Assembly (NCBI RefSeq): GCF_016612545.1
Contig: NZ_JAENRY010000072.1
Span: forward strand, 1 to 45,214
Reading direction: 5' to 3'
Length of the DNA: 45,214 bases
From: Streptomyces sp. MBT65
Lineage (GTDB): Bacteria > Actinomycetota > Actinomycetes > Streptomycetales > Streptomycetaceae
Below the pieces are notes generated by a model, which saw only the letters and a list, made by a program, of their open reading frames with translations, was not told where the DNA came from and ran no database searches. This document shows positions 31,390 to 38,964 of the stretch, in pieces; position 1 is the first letter of the stretch, and every line of letters starts with the position of its first letter. A program made the position numbers and the translations under genes.

Positions 31390-31500
31390 ATGCGAGCACC
31401 GTTCATGTCCACCCAGGAAGGAAGGCCCCTCTCTTCAAAGGACATGACACCAGGTGCACTTGCTCAACCTCGGAATCCTCGCGCACGTAGACGCCGGTAA
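31390..31500 (+). CDS. Possible 36-residue upstream ORF overlapping the otrA-like start
   Basis: The ATG at 31390 has a strong ribosome site (GAGGAG at 31377-31382, 7 nt spacing), better than that of the main gene. It reads MRAPFMSTQEGRPLSSK..., stays open for 36 codons, and its TAA at 31498-31500 lies 47 nt inside the main gene in another frame. Its end is very Arg-rich (RNPRARRRR), which could slow ribosomes. For a ribosome-protecting GTPase, translation of such a leader could sense ribosome stalling; this is inference. It could be chance. Confidence 0.4.
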   Translation: MRAPFMSTQEGRPLSSKDMTPGALAQPRNPRARRRR

Positions 31501-33421
31501 GACCAGCCTGACCGAGCGCCTCCTGCACTCGGCGGGTGTGATCGACGAGCTCGGCAGCGTCGACGACGGGAACACCCGTACCGACACCCTCGCGCTGGAG
31601 CGCCGGCGCGGCATCACCATCAAGTCGGCCGTCGTCTCGTTCCCGGTCGGCGACGTGACCGTCAACCTGATCGACACCCCCGGCCACCCGGACTTCATCG
31701 CCGAGGTGGAGCGGGTGCTCGGCGTGCTCGACGGCGCCGTCCTGGTCGTCTCGGCCGTCGAGGGTGTCCAGCCGCAGACCCGCGTCCTGATGCGCACGCT
31801 CCAGCGGCTGCGCATCCCGACACTCCTCTTCGTCAACAAGATCGACCGACGCGGGGCACGCTACGGGGATCTCCTGTCCTCGATCTCCGAGCGGCTCAAG
31901 GCGGCCGTCGTCCCGATGGGCACGGTCGAGGGCCTCGGCACCCGCGAGGCCGACTTCCTGCCGGGCCTCGGCCCGACCGCGCCGGCCGTCCTCGCCGACG
32001 GCGACGACGCACTGCTCACCGCGTACATCGAGAACACCGTGTCCGACGACCTCCTGCGCACGGCCCTCGCAGCCCAGACCCGCCAGGTCCTCGTGCACCC
32101 CGTCTACTTCGGCTCCGCCATCACGGGCGCCGGCGTGGACGCGCTCGTCACCGGCATCAAGGAGTTGCTCCCCGCCGCCCAGGGCGACCCCCAAGGCCCG
32201 CTCTCCGGCACGGTGTTCAAGGTCGAGCGCGGTCCGGCGGGGGAGAAGGTGGCGTACGCGCGGATGTTCTCCGGCACGCTGCGCACCCGGGACCGGATCA
32301 CCTTCGGCGACGCGGGGGAGGAGGGCAAGGTCACCTCGGTCAGCGTATTCGACCGCGGTACGGACCTCGCCGCCGACTCCGTCCCGGCGGGCCGGATCGG
32401 CCGGCTGTGGGGGCTTGGCGAGATCAGGATCGGCGACGCGATCGGAGTACCGCGGAAGGCGTACGAGCATGTCTTCGCGCCCCCGACCCTCGAAACGGTC
32501 GTCGTCCCGGGCCCGGACACCGACCGGCGGGCCCTGCACCTCGCGCTCACCCGACTCGCCGAACAGGACCCGCTGATCGGTCTGCGCCACGACGAGGTGC
32601 GCCAGGAGACCGCCGTCTCGCTCTACGGCGAGGTCCAGAAGGAGGTCATCCAGGACACGCTCGCCGACGAGTTCGGGGTGCGGGTCACCTTCCGCGAGAC
32701 GACTCCGCTGTGTATCGAGCGGCCGGTCGGCACGGGTGCGGCGGCCGAGTTCAACAAGAAGAATGGGAACCCGTTCCTCGCCACGGTCGGCCTGCGGGTC
32801 GACCCGGCCCCGGTCGGCTCGGGCGTGCGGTTCGCTCTGGAGGTCGAGCTGGGCGCGATGCCGTACGCCTTCTTCAAGGCCGTCGAGGACACCGTGCGCG
32901 AGACGCTCGGGCAGGGGCTGCACGGCTGGCGGGTCACCGACTGCGTGGTCACCATGACGCACTCCGGTTACTCGCCCCGGCAGAGCCATGCCCACCAGCG
33001 TTTCGACAAGAGCATGTCGAGCACCGGCGCCGACTTCCGCGGACTGACCCCGCTCGTCCTCGTCGAGGCGCTGCGCCGGGCGGGGAGCCGGGTGCACGAG
33101 CCGATGCACCGGTTCCGCGTCGAGGCCCCGGCCGACACCCTCGCCACCCTGCTGCCGGTCCTCGCCGCGCTGCGCGCCGTACCGCGGACCACCGAGACCC
33201 ACGGGTCGCTCGGTGTGCTGGAAGGAGAGGTGCCGGCGGCCCAAGTGCACCGGCTGGAGCGGCAGTTGCCTGGGCTGACCCGAGGGGAGGGGGAGTGGGA
33301 GAGCGCCTTCGACCACTACGCGCCCGTCGCGCACGGCACCGTCCCGGAGCGGACGCGCACCGACCACAACCCGCTGAACCGGAAGGAGTACCTGCTGAAC
33401 GTGGTGCGCCGGGTCGGCTGA
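31454..33421 (+). CDS. Tetracycline resistance-type ribosomal protection GTPase (OtrA-like)
   Basis: The product has 655 residues, an EF-G paralogue of the TetM/TetO/OtrA group. GTPase motifs: 'AHVDAGKTS' (10-18), 'RRGITIKS', 'DTPGHPDF', 'VNKID' and 'GSA'. Domain IV has the diagnostic region 'MTHSGYSPRQSHAHQRFDKSMSSTGADFRGLTPLV', as in OtrA, and the end 'TDHNPLNRKEYLLNV' is also family-like. Known members bind the ribosome and eject tetracycline. It may confer low-level resistance or have a housekeeping ribosome-rescue role, as chromosomal copies are common in Streptomyces. Start: the GTG at 31454; the ribosome site (AAAGGA) is weak, and an upstream ORF overlaps it. Confidence 0.93.
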   Translation: MHLLNLGILAHVDAGKTSLTERLLHSAGVIDELGSVDDGNTRTDTLALERRRGITIKSAVVSFPVGDVTVNLIDTPGHPDFIAEVERVLGVLDGAVLVVSAVEGVQPQTRVLMRTLQRLRIPTLLFVNKIDRRGARYGDLLSSISERLKAAVVPMGTVEGLGTREADFLPGLGPTAPAVLADGDDALLTAYIENTVSDDLLRTALAAQTRQVLVHPVYFGSAITGAGVDALVTGIKELLPAAQGDPQGPLSGTVFKVERGPAGEKVAYARMFSGTLRTRDRITFGDAGEEGKVTSVSVFDRGTDLAADSVPAGRIGRLWGLGEIRIGDAIGVPRKAYEHVFAPPTLETVVVPGPDTDRRALHLALTRLAEQDPLIGLRHDEVRQETAVSLYGEVQKEVIQDTLADEFGVRVTFRETTPLCIERPVGTGAAAEFNKKNGNPFLATVGLRVDPAPVGSGVRFALEVELGAMPYAFFKAVEDTVRETLGQGLHGWRVTDCVVTMTHSGYSPRQSHAHQRFDKSMSSTGADFRGLTPLVLVEALRRAGSRVHEPMHRFRVEAPADTLATLLPVLAALRAVPRTTETHGSLGVLEGEVPAAQVHRLERQLPGLTRGEGEWESAFDHYAPVAHGTVPERTRTDHNPLNRKEYLLNVVRRVG

Positions 33422-33473
33422 AAATGTTTCAACAGGGCTTGCGGTGCGGGAACTTACTCGTGAGTCAGAAGTG

Positions 33474-33505
33474 TTGACAGTGTCCGGAAATCACCGGACT
33501 GTAGT
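33474..33505 (+). promoter_or_regulatory. Promoter and operator of the GH5 gene
   Basis: A consensus -35 TTGACA (33474-33479) is followed by a -10-like ACTGTA or TGTAGT at 33498-33505. A perfect inverted repeat GTCCGG (33482-33487) and CCGGAC (33494-33499) with a 6-nt spacer fills the spacer. The transcript would begin close to the ATG at 33510, so it may be leaderless. Confidence 0.6.
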
Positions 33506-33509
33506 GGAC

Positions 33510-35366
33510 ATGACGAATGTCCGGGCGCGTTTGATCGTGGTCCTGGTTGTCCTCTGCGGATTCCTGTCGGTGCTGGGCGCTGGGCCCGCCACCGCCGCCA
33601 CCCCAACCGACTCCCTCTGGTTCGACGGCTCAGCGCTGACCGTGCAGAACGGCAGCTTCGTGGACAGTTACGGCCGCCAGGTCGTGCTGCGTGGCTACAA
33701 CGTCTCCGGTGAGACCAAACTGGCGGAGAACGACGGTCTCCCCTTCGCCTCGGTCGCCGACGCGAAGAAGTCCGCGACCGCGCTGCGCGCCCTCGGCGGC
33801 GGCAACTCGGTCCGCTTCCTGCTCTCCTGGGCCTACGCCGAACCCGTCCGGGGCCAGGTCGACACCACGTACCTGGCCGCCGCCACCGCGCAGATGCAGG
33901 CGTTCCTCGACGCCGGCATCCGCGTCTACCCCGACTTCCATCAGGACCTGTACTCCAAGTACCTGTTCAACAGCGGAAGTTGGTACACCGGCGACGGCGC
34001 CCCCAAGTGGGCCGTGGCGCTGGGGAGTTACCCGCAGGAGTCCTGCGGCATCTGCCTCTTCTGGGGTCAGAACATCACCCAGAACTCGGCCGTCACCAAG
34101 GCCCAGTACGACTTCTGGCACAACAACTACGGCCTCCAGGACTCCTTCCTCGCCACCGCCCAGTCGACCATGACGTACATCCAACAGCACCTCACCACCG
34201 AGGAGTTCGCGGGCGTCGTCGGCTTCGACCCGTACAACGAACCCTTCGCCGGGACCTACGACTCCGGCCAGACCAGCCGTACCTGGGAGCAGAACCTGCT
34301 CTGGCCGTTCTATGTGAAGTTCCGGGCCCGGATGGACGCGGCCGGCTGGACCGCCAAGCCCGCCCTCGTCGAGCCGAACCTCTTCTGGAACTCCAACATC
34401 TCCAGCCAGGTGCAGGTGGGCGGACTCCTCGACGCGGGCACACTCGGCTCGCGCTATGTCTTCAACACCCACTTCTACGACCAGAAGGCGATCTCCGGCA
34501 TCCTGATGTGGGGCAACGCGGCCGACGGTCAGTACTCGACCGACTTCGGGACGGTCCGTGACCGGGCCACCGCGGCCGGCACCGCCGCCATCGTCAGCGA
34601 GTTCGGGCATCCGCTGTCCGGCTCGGTCTCCGGCAAGGCGCCGACCGTCCTCAAGGCGATGTACCAGGCACTCGACTCCCGGCTGCCGGGCGCCAGTTGG
34701 TGGTCCGACCCGGCGGGCTCCGGTCCGGTCCTGTCCGGTACGCAGTGGCAGTGGGACATCTACAACGGCCGCCACAGCGAGCTGATGAACGACAACCCCG
34801 ACAAGGTGCTCACCTCCGGCGACGCCTGGAACGACGAGGACCTCTCCGCCGTCAACATGACCGACTCCGGGACGGTGACACTCCGTCAGGACGCCCGGCT
34901 GCTCGACCGGATCTACCCGAGCGCGACCGCCGGCACCACGGTCGCCTTCACCTACGAGGACCGCTCCCGCGACGGCTCCACGACCCTGACCTGGAACCCG
35001 GTCCCCAGCACCCTCCCGAACGTGTCCTCGCTGGTCGGCTCCGGCCAGTACGGCCTGCTGATGTGGCGCTCCAACAGCTCCACCGCGCCGACCGAACTCC
35101 ACCTCCCGGCGTCCTTCCCGGCGGCGTCCACCACCGTGGTCTCCGACCTGGGAGCCGTCTCGGGTGTCCCGGCGTACACGTCGTCGACCCCGATCGGCTG
35201 GGCCAACGAACCGGGCGGCACCGGCAGCCACCGCCTGCTGCTCTCCGCCACCGGCTCCGGAACCCTGCACTACGCCCTGATCACCAACGGCGCGTCGAGC
35301 CCCTCCTCGACGCTGCTGAGCGCGGCCAAGTCCGAACTGGCCACCTGGGCGGCATCGCACAGCTGA
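33510..35366 (+). CDS. Secreted GH5 glycosidase, endoglycoceramidase-like
   Basis: The product has 618 residues with a signal peptide (about 1-29, ending 'GPATA-A'). A GH5 cellulase-like barrel spans about 40-480. Glu244 in 'FDPYNEPF' is the acid/base and Glu364 in 'IVSEFGHP' the nucleophile. 'DFHQDLYS' and the overall order resemble bacterial endoglycoceramidase-related enzymes, which cut glycan from lipid. A C-terminal beta-sandwich (about 510-600) follows. Substrates may be glycolipids or steryl/alkyl glycosides. The ATG at 33510 is chosen because the signal peptide starts there; the GTG at 33504 is alternative. Confidence 0.88.
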   Translation: MTNVRARLIVVLVVLCGFLSVLGAGPATAATPTDSLWFDGSALTVQNGSFVDSYGRQVVLRGYNVSGETKLAENDGLPFASVADAKKSATALRALGGGNSVRFLLSWAYAEPVRGQVDTTYLAAATAQMQAFLDAGIRVYPDFHQDLYSKYLFNSGSWYTGDGAPKWAVALGSYPQESCGICLFWGQNITQNSAVTKAQYDFWHNNYGLQDSFLATAQSTMTYIQQHLTTEEFAGVVGFDPYNEPFAGTYDSGQTSRTWEQNLLWPFYVKFRARMDAAGWTAKPALVEPNLFWNSNISSQVQVGGLLDAGTLGSRYVFNTHFYDQKAISGILMWGNAADGQYSTDFGTVRDRATAAGTAAIVSEFGHPLSGSVSGKAPTVLKAMYQALDSRLPGASWWSDPAGSGPVLSGTQWQWDIYNGRHSELMNDNPDKVLTSGDAWNDEDLSAVNMTDSGTVTLRQDARLLDRIYPSATAGTTVAFTYEDRSRDGSTTLTWNPVPSTLPNVSSLVGSGQYGLLMWRSNSSTAPTELHLPASFPAASTTVVSDLGAVSGVPAYTSSTPIGWANEPGGTGSHRLLLSATGSGTLHYALITNGASSPSSTLLSAAKSELATWAASHS

Positions 35367-35372
35367 CAAGGA

Positions 35373-35408
35373 CAACGGCACCGATCCCCTCGGGGACCGG
35401 TGCCGTTG
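35373..35408. terminator. Bidirectional hairpin terminator
   Basis: CAACGGCACCG (35373-35383) pairs with CGGTGCCGTTG (35398-35408); the loop contains a further TCCCC/GGGGA stem. It separates the convergent GH5 and beta-propeller genes. Confidence 0.85.
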
Positions 35409-35416
35409 CCGTTCGC

Positions 35417-36664
35417 TCAACTCGCGGACGGGCTCGTCCAGTCGGCCTGGACATGACCCAGCCGTACGCGCTGCGGATGGTCGCCCACCGGAACGGAGAG
35501 CACCTTCTGCCCGGTGGCGAAGTCGATGGCCGTCACCTGGTCGGCGCCGGCCTCGGAGATGACGCAGTCCTTGCCGTCACCGCTCACGGTCGCCCAGTAC
35601 GGCGTGGACGCGGTGACGAGCGGCCCCTCCTGGAGAGTGGCCCGGTCCACGACCGTCGCGTAGTTGTCCATCGTCCCGGCGACGCACAGCTTGGTGCCGT
35701 CGGGGTTCATCGAGATGCCGTGGTGACGCGAGTCGAGCAGCCAGGTGGTGCGGTCGGTGCTGGTCGCCGGGTTGGCCGGGAGCGTCTTCACGCGGGTGAT
35801 CTTGTCGGTGGCGACGTCGTACTCCAGGAAGCCGTTGAAGAACGACACCTGGAAGTACAGCTTGGACCAGTCCGGCGTGAAGGCGGCCGGGCGGACCGCG
35901 TCCGAGAAGTTCGTGAGGCCGATCGCGTCCAGCCGGTCCCGCATGTCGATGATCTTGACCTGCTTGAACGTGGTGGCGTCGACGACGGTGATGTGCCGGT
36001 CGCCCTTGGTCCAGTCCCAGGCCGGATCGTCGAGGGAGGTGGTGACCTCGCCGATCGCCATGTTCCAGATGTACTTGCCGCCGTTGGTGAAGAAGTTCTC
36101 GTGCGGCTTGTCGCCGGTGGCGAACTCGCCCAGTTCCGCACCGGTGTTGATGTCCAGCACCTGCACCTTGTTCGCGGTCGAGGCCGAGACCGCGACGCGG
36201 GTGCCGTCGGGGGAGACCGCCATGTGGTCGGCGCGGTAACCGGCCACCGGGAAACGCCAGTTGATGGTGTCGGTGGCCAGGTTGATCGACACGACGTCGG
36301 CGAAGCTGGGGCGGGAGACGACGAGGGACTTGCCGTCCGGCGTGGAGTACATGTCGTCCACGTACTGGTCGTGTCCCTGGCCGACCTCGTTGTGGATGGA
36401 CGTGTAGTAGATCCACTTGATCGGATCGGCGTTGATCTCCGCCAGCCGAGCCGCCTTGTCGGGGACGATGTTGATCTCCCCGATCTTCGCGAAGTCGCCG
36501 GTGGACTTGATGACGTCCGCGGTGCCGTCCCAGTTGTTGCCGACGAACAGCACCTCGCGCAGAGCGGCGGAGGAGTCTGCTGTGGCGGCCGTCGCGGGAG
36601 CGGCTACGGTCAGGACGAGGGCGGCGGCCATGGAGCAAAGGTGCCTGGGTCTGAAGGCAGGCAT
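35417..36664 (-). CDS. Secreted YncE-like beta-propeller protein
   Basis: The product has 415 residues with a signal peptide (about 1-26, ending 'ATAATA'). The rest is made of repeated beta blades with motifs such as 'HMAVSPDGTRVAVSAS', 'NKVQVLDINTGAELGEF', 'GISMNPDGTKLCVAGT' and 'DQVTAIDFATGQKVLSVPVG', as in YncE/40-residue beta-propeller proteins. No catalytic motif is obvious; binding or lactonase/quinoprotein-like roles are possible. It is divergent from a TetR gene, and a TetR-like operator lies 75 bp upstream. It may be regulated by that protein. Confidence 0.87.
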   Translation of the reverse strand: MPAFRPRHLCSMAAALVLTVAAPATAATADSSAALREVLFVGNNWDGTADVIKSTGDFAKIGEINIVPDKAARLAEINADPIKWIYYTSIHNEVGQGHDQYVDDMYSTPDGKSLVVSRPSFADVVSINLATDTINWRFPVAGYRADHMAVSPDGTRVAVSASTANKVQVLDINTGAELGEFATGDKPHENFFTNGGKYIWNMAIGEVTTSLDDPAWDWTKGDRHITVVDATTFKQVKIIDMRDRLDAIGLTNFSDAVRPAAFTPDWSKLYFQVSFFNGFLEYDVATDKITRVKTLPANPATSTDRTTWLLDSRHHGISMNPDGTKLCVAGTMDNYATVVDRATLQEGPLVTASTPYWATVSGDGKDCVISEAGADQVTAIDFATGQKVLSVPVGDHPQRVRLGHVQADWTSPSAS

Positions 36665-36738
36665 GACTGCTCTCTTCCGTGAGGTGAGGGGTGCCGGAGG
36701 GTGTGAAGAAATCTGAACACGCGCGAATTCAGAATGAA

Positions 36739-36754
36739 CTTACTGAAAAGTAAG
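36739..36754. promoter_or_regulatory. Putative TetR operator CTTACT-gaaa-AGTAAG
   Basis: A perfect 6-bp inverted repeat with 4-nt spacer lies between the divergent beta-propeller and TetR genes. The TTACTNNNNAGTAA pattern is frequent among TetR-family operators. Confidence 0.7.
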
Positions 36755-36786
36755 GAAGGGCCCTCTTCTCCGCAAGACTGTGGACA

Positions 36787-36815
36787 CGACAAGATTGGCC
36801 GATGGTCGACAAGAT
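36787..36815 (+). repeat. Direct repeat CGACAAGAT x2 before the TetR gene
   Basis: CGACAAGAT occurs at 36787-36795 and 36807-36815, 20 bp apart, about two helical turns, just before the TetR start. It could be a second regulator site or a duplicated promoter element. Confidence 0.5.
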
Positions 36816-36827
36816 AGAGGTGTGACA

Positions 36828-37481
36828 GTGGTGGGCAGGCTCAAGGCGCCGACGGGCCGCTACGGCGGCAAGTCCGCCGAGCAACGGCAGGTCGAGCGGC
36901 GCGGACGCTTCCTGGACGCCGCGCTCCAGCTGTTCGGCGACACCCCCGGCTACCGCGCCACGACCGTCGCCGCCCTCAGCGAGGCCGCGGGCCTGTCCAC
37001 GCGGCAGTTCTACGAGGAGTTCCGCAGCCTGGAGGACGTGCTGGCCGCCCTCCACCTCCAGGTCAACGACTGGGCCGAGGAAGCCGTCCTGGTGGCGCTG
37101 AAATCCGCGGAGGGCCTGTCGCTGGTCGAGCGGTCCACCGCGATCTTCCAGGCCTACGCCGCGAACGTCACCGGCGACCCGCGCCGCATCCGCATCACCT
37201 TCGTCGAGATCATCGGCGTCAGCGCCCGGCTGGAGGAACAACGGCTGGCCCGCCGTGCCCGCTGGATCAACCTCATCTGCGCCGAGGCGAGAGCCGCGGC
37301 CCAGCGCGGGGAAGCCGCCCGCCGCGACTACCGCATCGCCGCGACGGCGTTCATCGGCAGCGTCAACGGCCTGCTCCACGACTGGAGCGCGGGCTGGGTG
37401 GACGCCACGCTGGACGAGGTCGTGGAGGAACTCGTCCGCCAACTCCTCGGCATCATGCAGCCGCCCGGCTGGACCCCCTAG
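36828..37481 (+). CDS. TetR-family transcriptional regulator
   Basis: The product has 217 residues from the GTG at 36828, with GAGG (36817-36820) 7 nt upstream; GTGs at 36822 and 36831 and an ATG at 36780 are other options. The HTH domain is 'RRGRFLDAALQLFGDTPGYRATTVAALSEAAGLSTRQFYEEFRSLEDVLAAL', followed by an alpha-helical ligand domain. It has an unusual basic N-terminal arm. It is divergent from the secreted beta-propeller gene, and an inverted repeat lies between them, so it probably represses that gene and itself. It overlaps the convergent WYL regulator gene by 4 bp. Confidence 0.9.
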   Translation: MVGRLKAPTGRYGGKSAEQRQVERRGRFLDAALQLFGDTPGYRATTVAALSEAAGLSTRQFYEEFRSLEDVLAALHLQVNDWAEEAVLVALKSAEGLSLVERSTAIFQAYAANVTGDPRRIRITFVEIIGVSARLEEQRLARRARWINLICAEARAAAQRGEAARRDYRIAATAFIGSVNGLLHDWSAGWVDATLDEVVEELVRQLLGIMQPPGWTP

Positions 37482-38458
37482 ACCGGCTCGTCGTCGTGCC
37501 CGGCGTACTCCTCCAGACTGCGGGCCAGCGTGCGGACGAGATCGCGCAGGGCGGCGGGGCGCTCGATGACGAACGGACGGTCGAGGGCGGCGAGGACGGC
37601 CGGGATCCAGTCCAGCCGCTCGGCCCGGATCCGGACGTGGACCCAGTCGCTGTCCTCGTCGGGCGTGGTCACGGTGGCGATCTCGGCCGGGAGATGCCGG
37701 CGGACGTGCGGCACGCTGCCCCGGATCCGCAGGGACACATCGTGGGTCCACGGCGTCCGCGCGAGGCCGTCCAGCACCATGGCCGCCGGATCGAACTCCG
37801 CCGGGACGGTGAACGAGCCGGGCCGCACGCTCAGCGCGGTGATCCGGTCCAGGCGGAAGGTGCGCACCTCCCCGTCGGCCGGGTCGGCGCCGGTGAGATA
37901 CCAGCGCCCGGCGTGCGCCACCAAGCCGTAGGGCAGGACTGTACGGTCGCTGTCGTGGCCCCCGCGGTCGGTGTAGCCGATCGTCACCGGCCGTCGATGG
38001 AGTGCCGCCTCGGCGAGTTCGAGCAGCACGTCCGTCCCCGGGGCGGCGGCGGCCCGGGGACGCGCGGTGAAGTCGGCGGTGTCGAGCAGCGCGTCGAGCC
38101 GTCGGCGCAGGGCGGTGGGCAGCACCCGCAGCAGTTTCGCCGTGGCGCTCTCGCCCGCCGCGACGGACGCGGTGCCGAGCCCCGCCCTGCGCCCGGCCAC
38201 CAGCCCGAGCACCACGGCCAGGGCCTCCTCGTCCGTCAGCATCAGCGGGGGCATCCGATAGCCGGGAGCGAGCCGGTAGCCGCCGTGGCGACCGCGCACC
38301 GAGTCCACCGGGACGCCCAGTTCCAGCAGATGGCCGACGTAGCGGCGGACGGTGCGTTCGTCGACCCCCAACCGGGCGGCCAGGTCGGGGACGGTACGCA
38401 GGCCGCCGCCCTGGAGGATCTCCAGCAGGGCGAGCACACGCGCGGTCGAGGTGGTCAC
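37478..38458 (-). CDS. WYL-domain transcriptional regulator (YafY-like)
   Basis: The product has 326 residues. An N-terminal HTH_11-type winged helix ('TTSTARVLALLEILQGGGLRTVPDLAARLGVDERTVRRYVGHLLELG') is followed by 'VRGRHGGYRLAPGYRMPPLMLTDEEA', the usual hinge of YafY proteins. The WYL domain (about 145-215) has 'TVLPYGLVAHAGRWYLTGADP', with the W-Y-L triplet, and 'TFRLDRI'. The C-terminal WCX extension is about 240-320. These regulators sense ligands or nucleic acids. It is divergent from a VOC protein gene with two inverted repeats in between, likely its operators. The ATG at 38458 was taken as the family-typical start. Confidence 0.93.
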   Translation of the reverse strand: MTTSTARVLALLEILQGGGLRTVPDLAARLGVDERTVRRYVGHLLELGVPVDSVRGRHGGYRLAPGYRMPPLMLTDEEALAVVLGLVAGRRAGLGTASVAAGESATAKLLRVLPTALRRRLDALLDTADFTARPRAAAAPGTDVLLELAEAALHRRPVTIGYTDRGGHDSDRTVLPYGLVAHAGRWYLTGADPADGEVRTFRLDRITALSVRPGSFTVPAEFDPAAMVLDGLARTPWTHDVSLRIRGSVPHVRRHLPAEIATVTTPDEDSDWVHVRIRAERLDWIPAVLAALDRPFVIERPAALRDLVRTLARSLEEYAGHDDEPV

Positions 38459-38475
38459 CCCGAAAGTCTGCCTCG

Positions 38476-38535
38476 GATACCGGGCGGAAGCTGTCCGGTA
38501 TCGGTCCTAGCGTGAGGGACACCGGATCGTCCGGT
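38476..38535. promoter_or_regulatory. Two inverted repeats between the WYL regulator and the VOC gene
   Basis: GATACCGG (38476-38483) and CCGGTATC (38495-38502) form a perfect 8-bp repeat with an 11-nt spacer. ACCGGA (38521-38526) and TCCGGT (38530-38535) form a second with a 3-nt spacer. They share the ACCGG half-site, which suggests one regulator bound at two sites. Confidence 0.65.
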
Positions 38536-38565
38536 ACCCGCTACGACCGCTGACAGGAAGCCGCC

Positions 38566-38964
38566 ATGAACTTCGTCTCGATCCGTGTCATCACCGACGA
38601 CGTCGCCCGACTCGTCGCGTTCTACGAACAGGTCACCGGCGTCCCGGCGACCTGGTCGACCCCCGACTTCGCCGAACTCGCCACGCCCGCCTGCACGTTG
38701 GCGATCGCGAGCACCCGCACCGTGGCCCTGTTCGGCACCGGCTCCGCACAGCCCGCCGCCAACCGCTCGGTGATCACCGAGTTCCGTGTGCCGGACGTCG
38801 ACGCCGAGTTCGACCGCCTGGCACCCCTCGACTGCGAGATCGTCCAGAAGCCGACGACCATGCCGTGGGGCAACCGTTCCCTCCTCTTCCGCGACCCCGA
38901 CGGCAACCTGATCAACTTCTTCACGCCGGTCACCGCAGAGGCCGTGGCGCGACAGCAGCGCTAG
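38566..38964 (+). CDS. VOC/glyoxalase-superfamily protein
   Basis: The product has 132 residues. The first module is 'MNFVSIRVITDDVARLVAFYEQVTG' and the last is 'GNRSLLFRDPDGNLINFFTPV', with 'DPDGNLI' typical of VOC. It probably works as a small binding or lyase protein; the substrate is unknown. It is divergent from the WYL regulator, a pairing common in actinobacteria (regulator plus VOC), and is probably its main target. Its end overlaps the convergent GT1 gene by 4 bp. Confidence 0.9.
   Translation: MNFVSIRVITDDVARLVAFYEQVTGVPATWSTPDFAELATPACTLAIASTRTVALFGTGSAQPAANRSVITEFRVPDVDAEFDRLAPLDCEIVQKPTTMPWGNRSLLFRDPDGNLINFFTPVTAEAVARQQR

Noticed and set aside
31403..33367. Long minus-strand frame opposite the OtrA-like gene
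   Set aside because: It is a shadow; the plus strand encodes all GTPase motifs.
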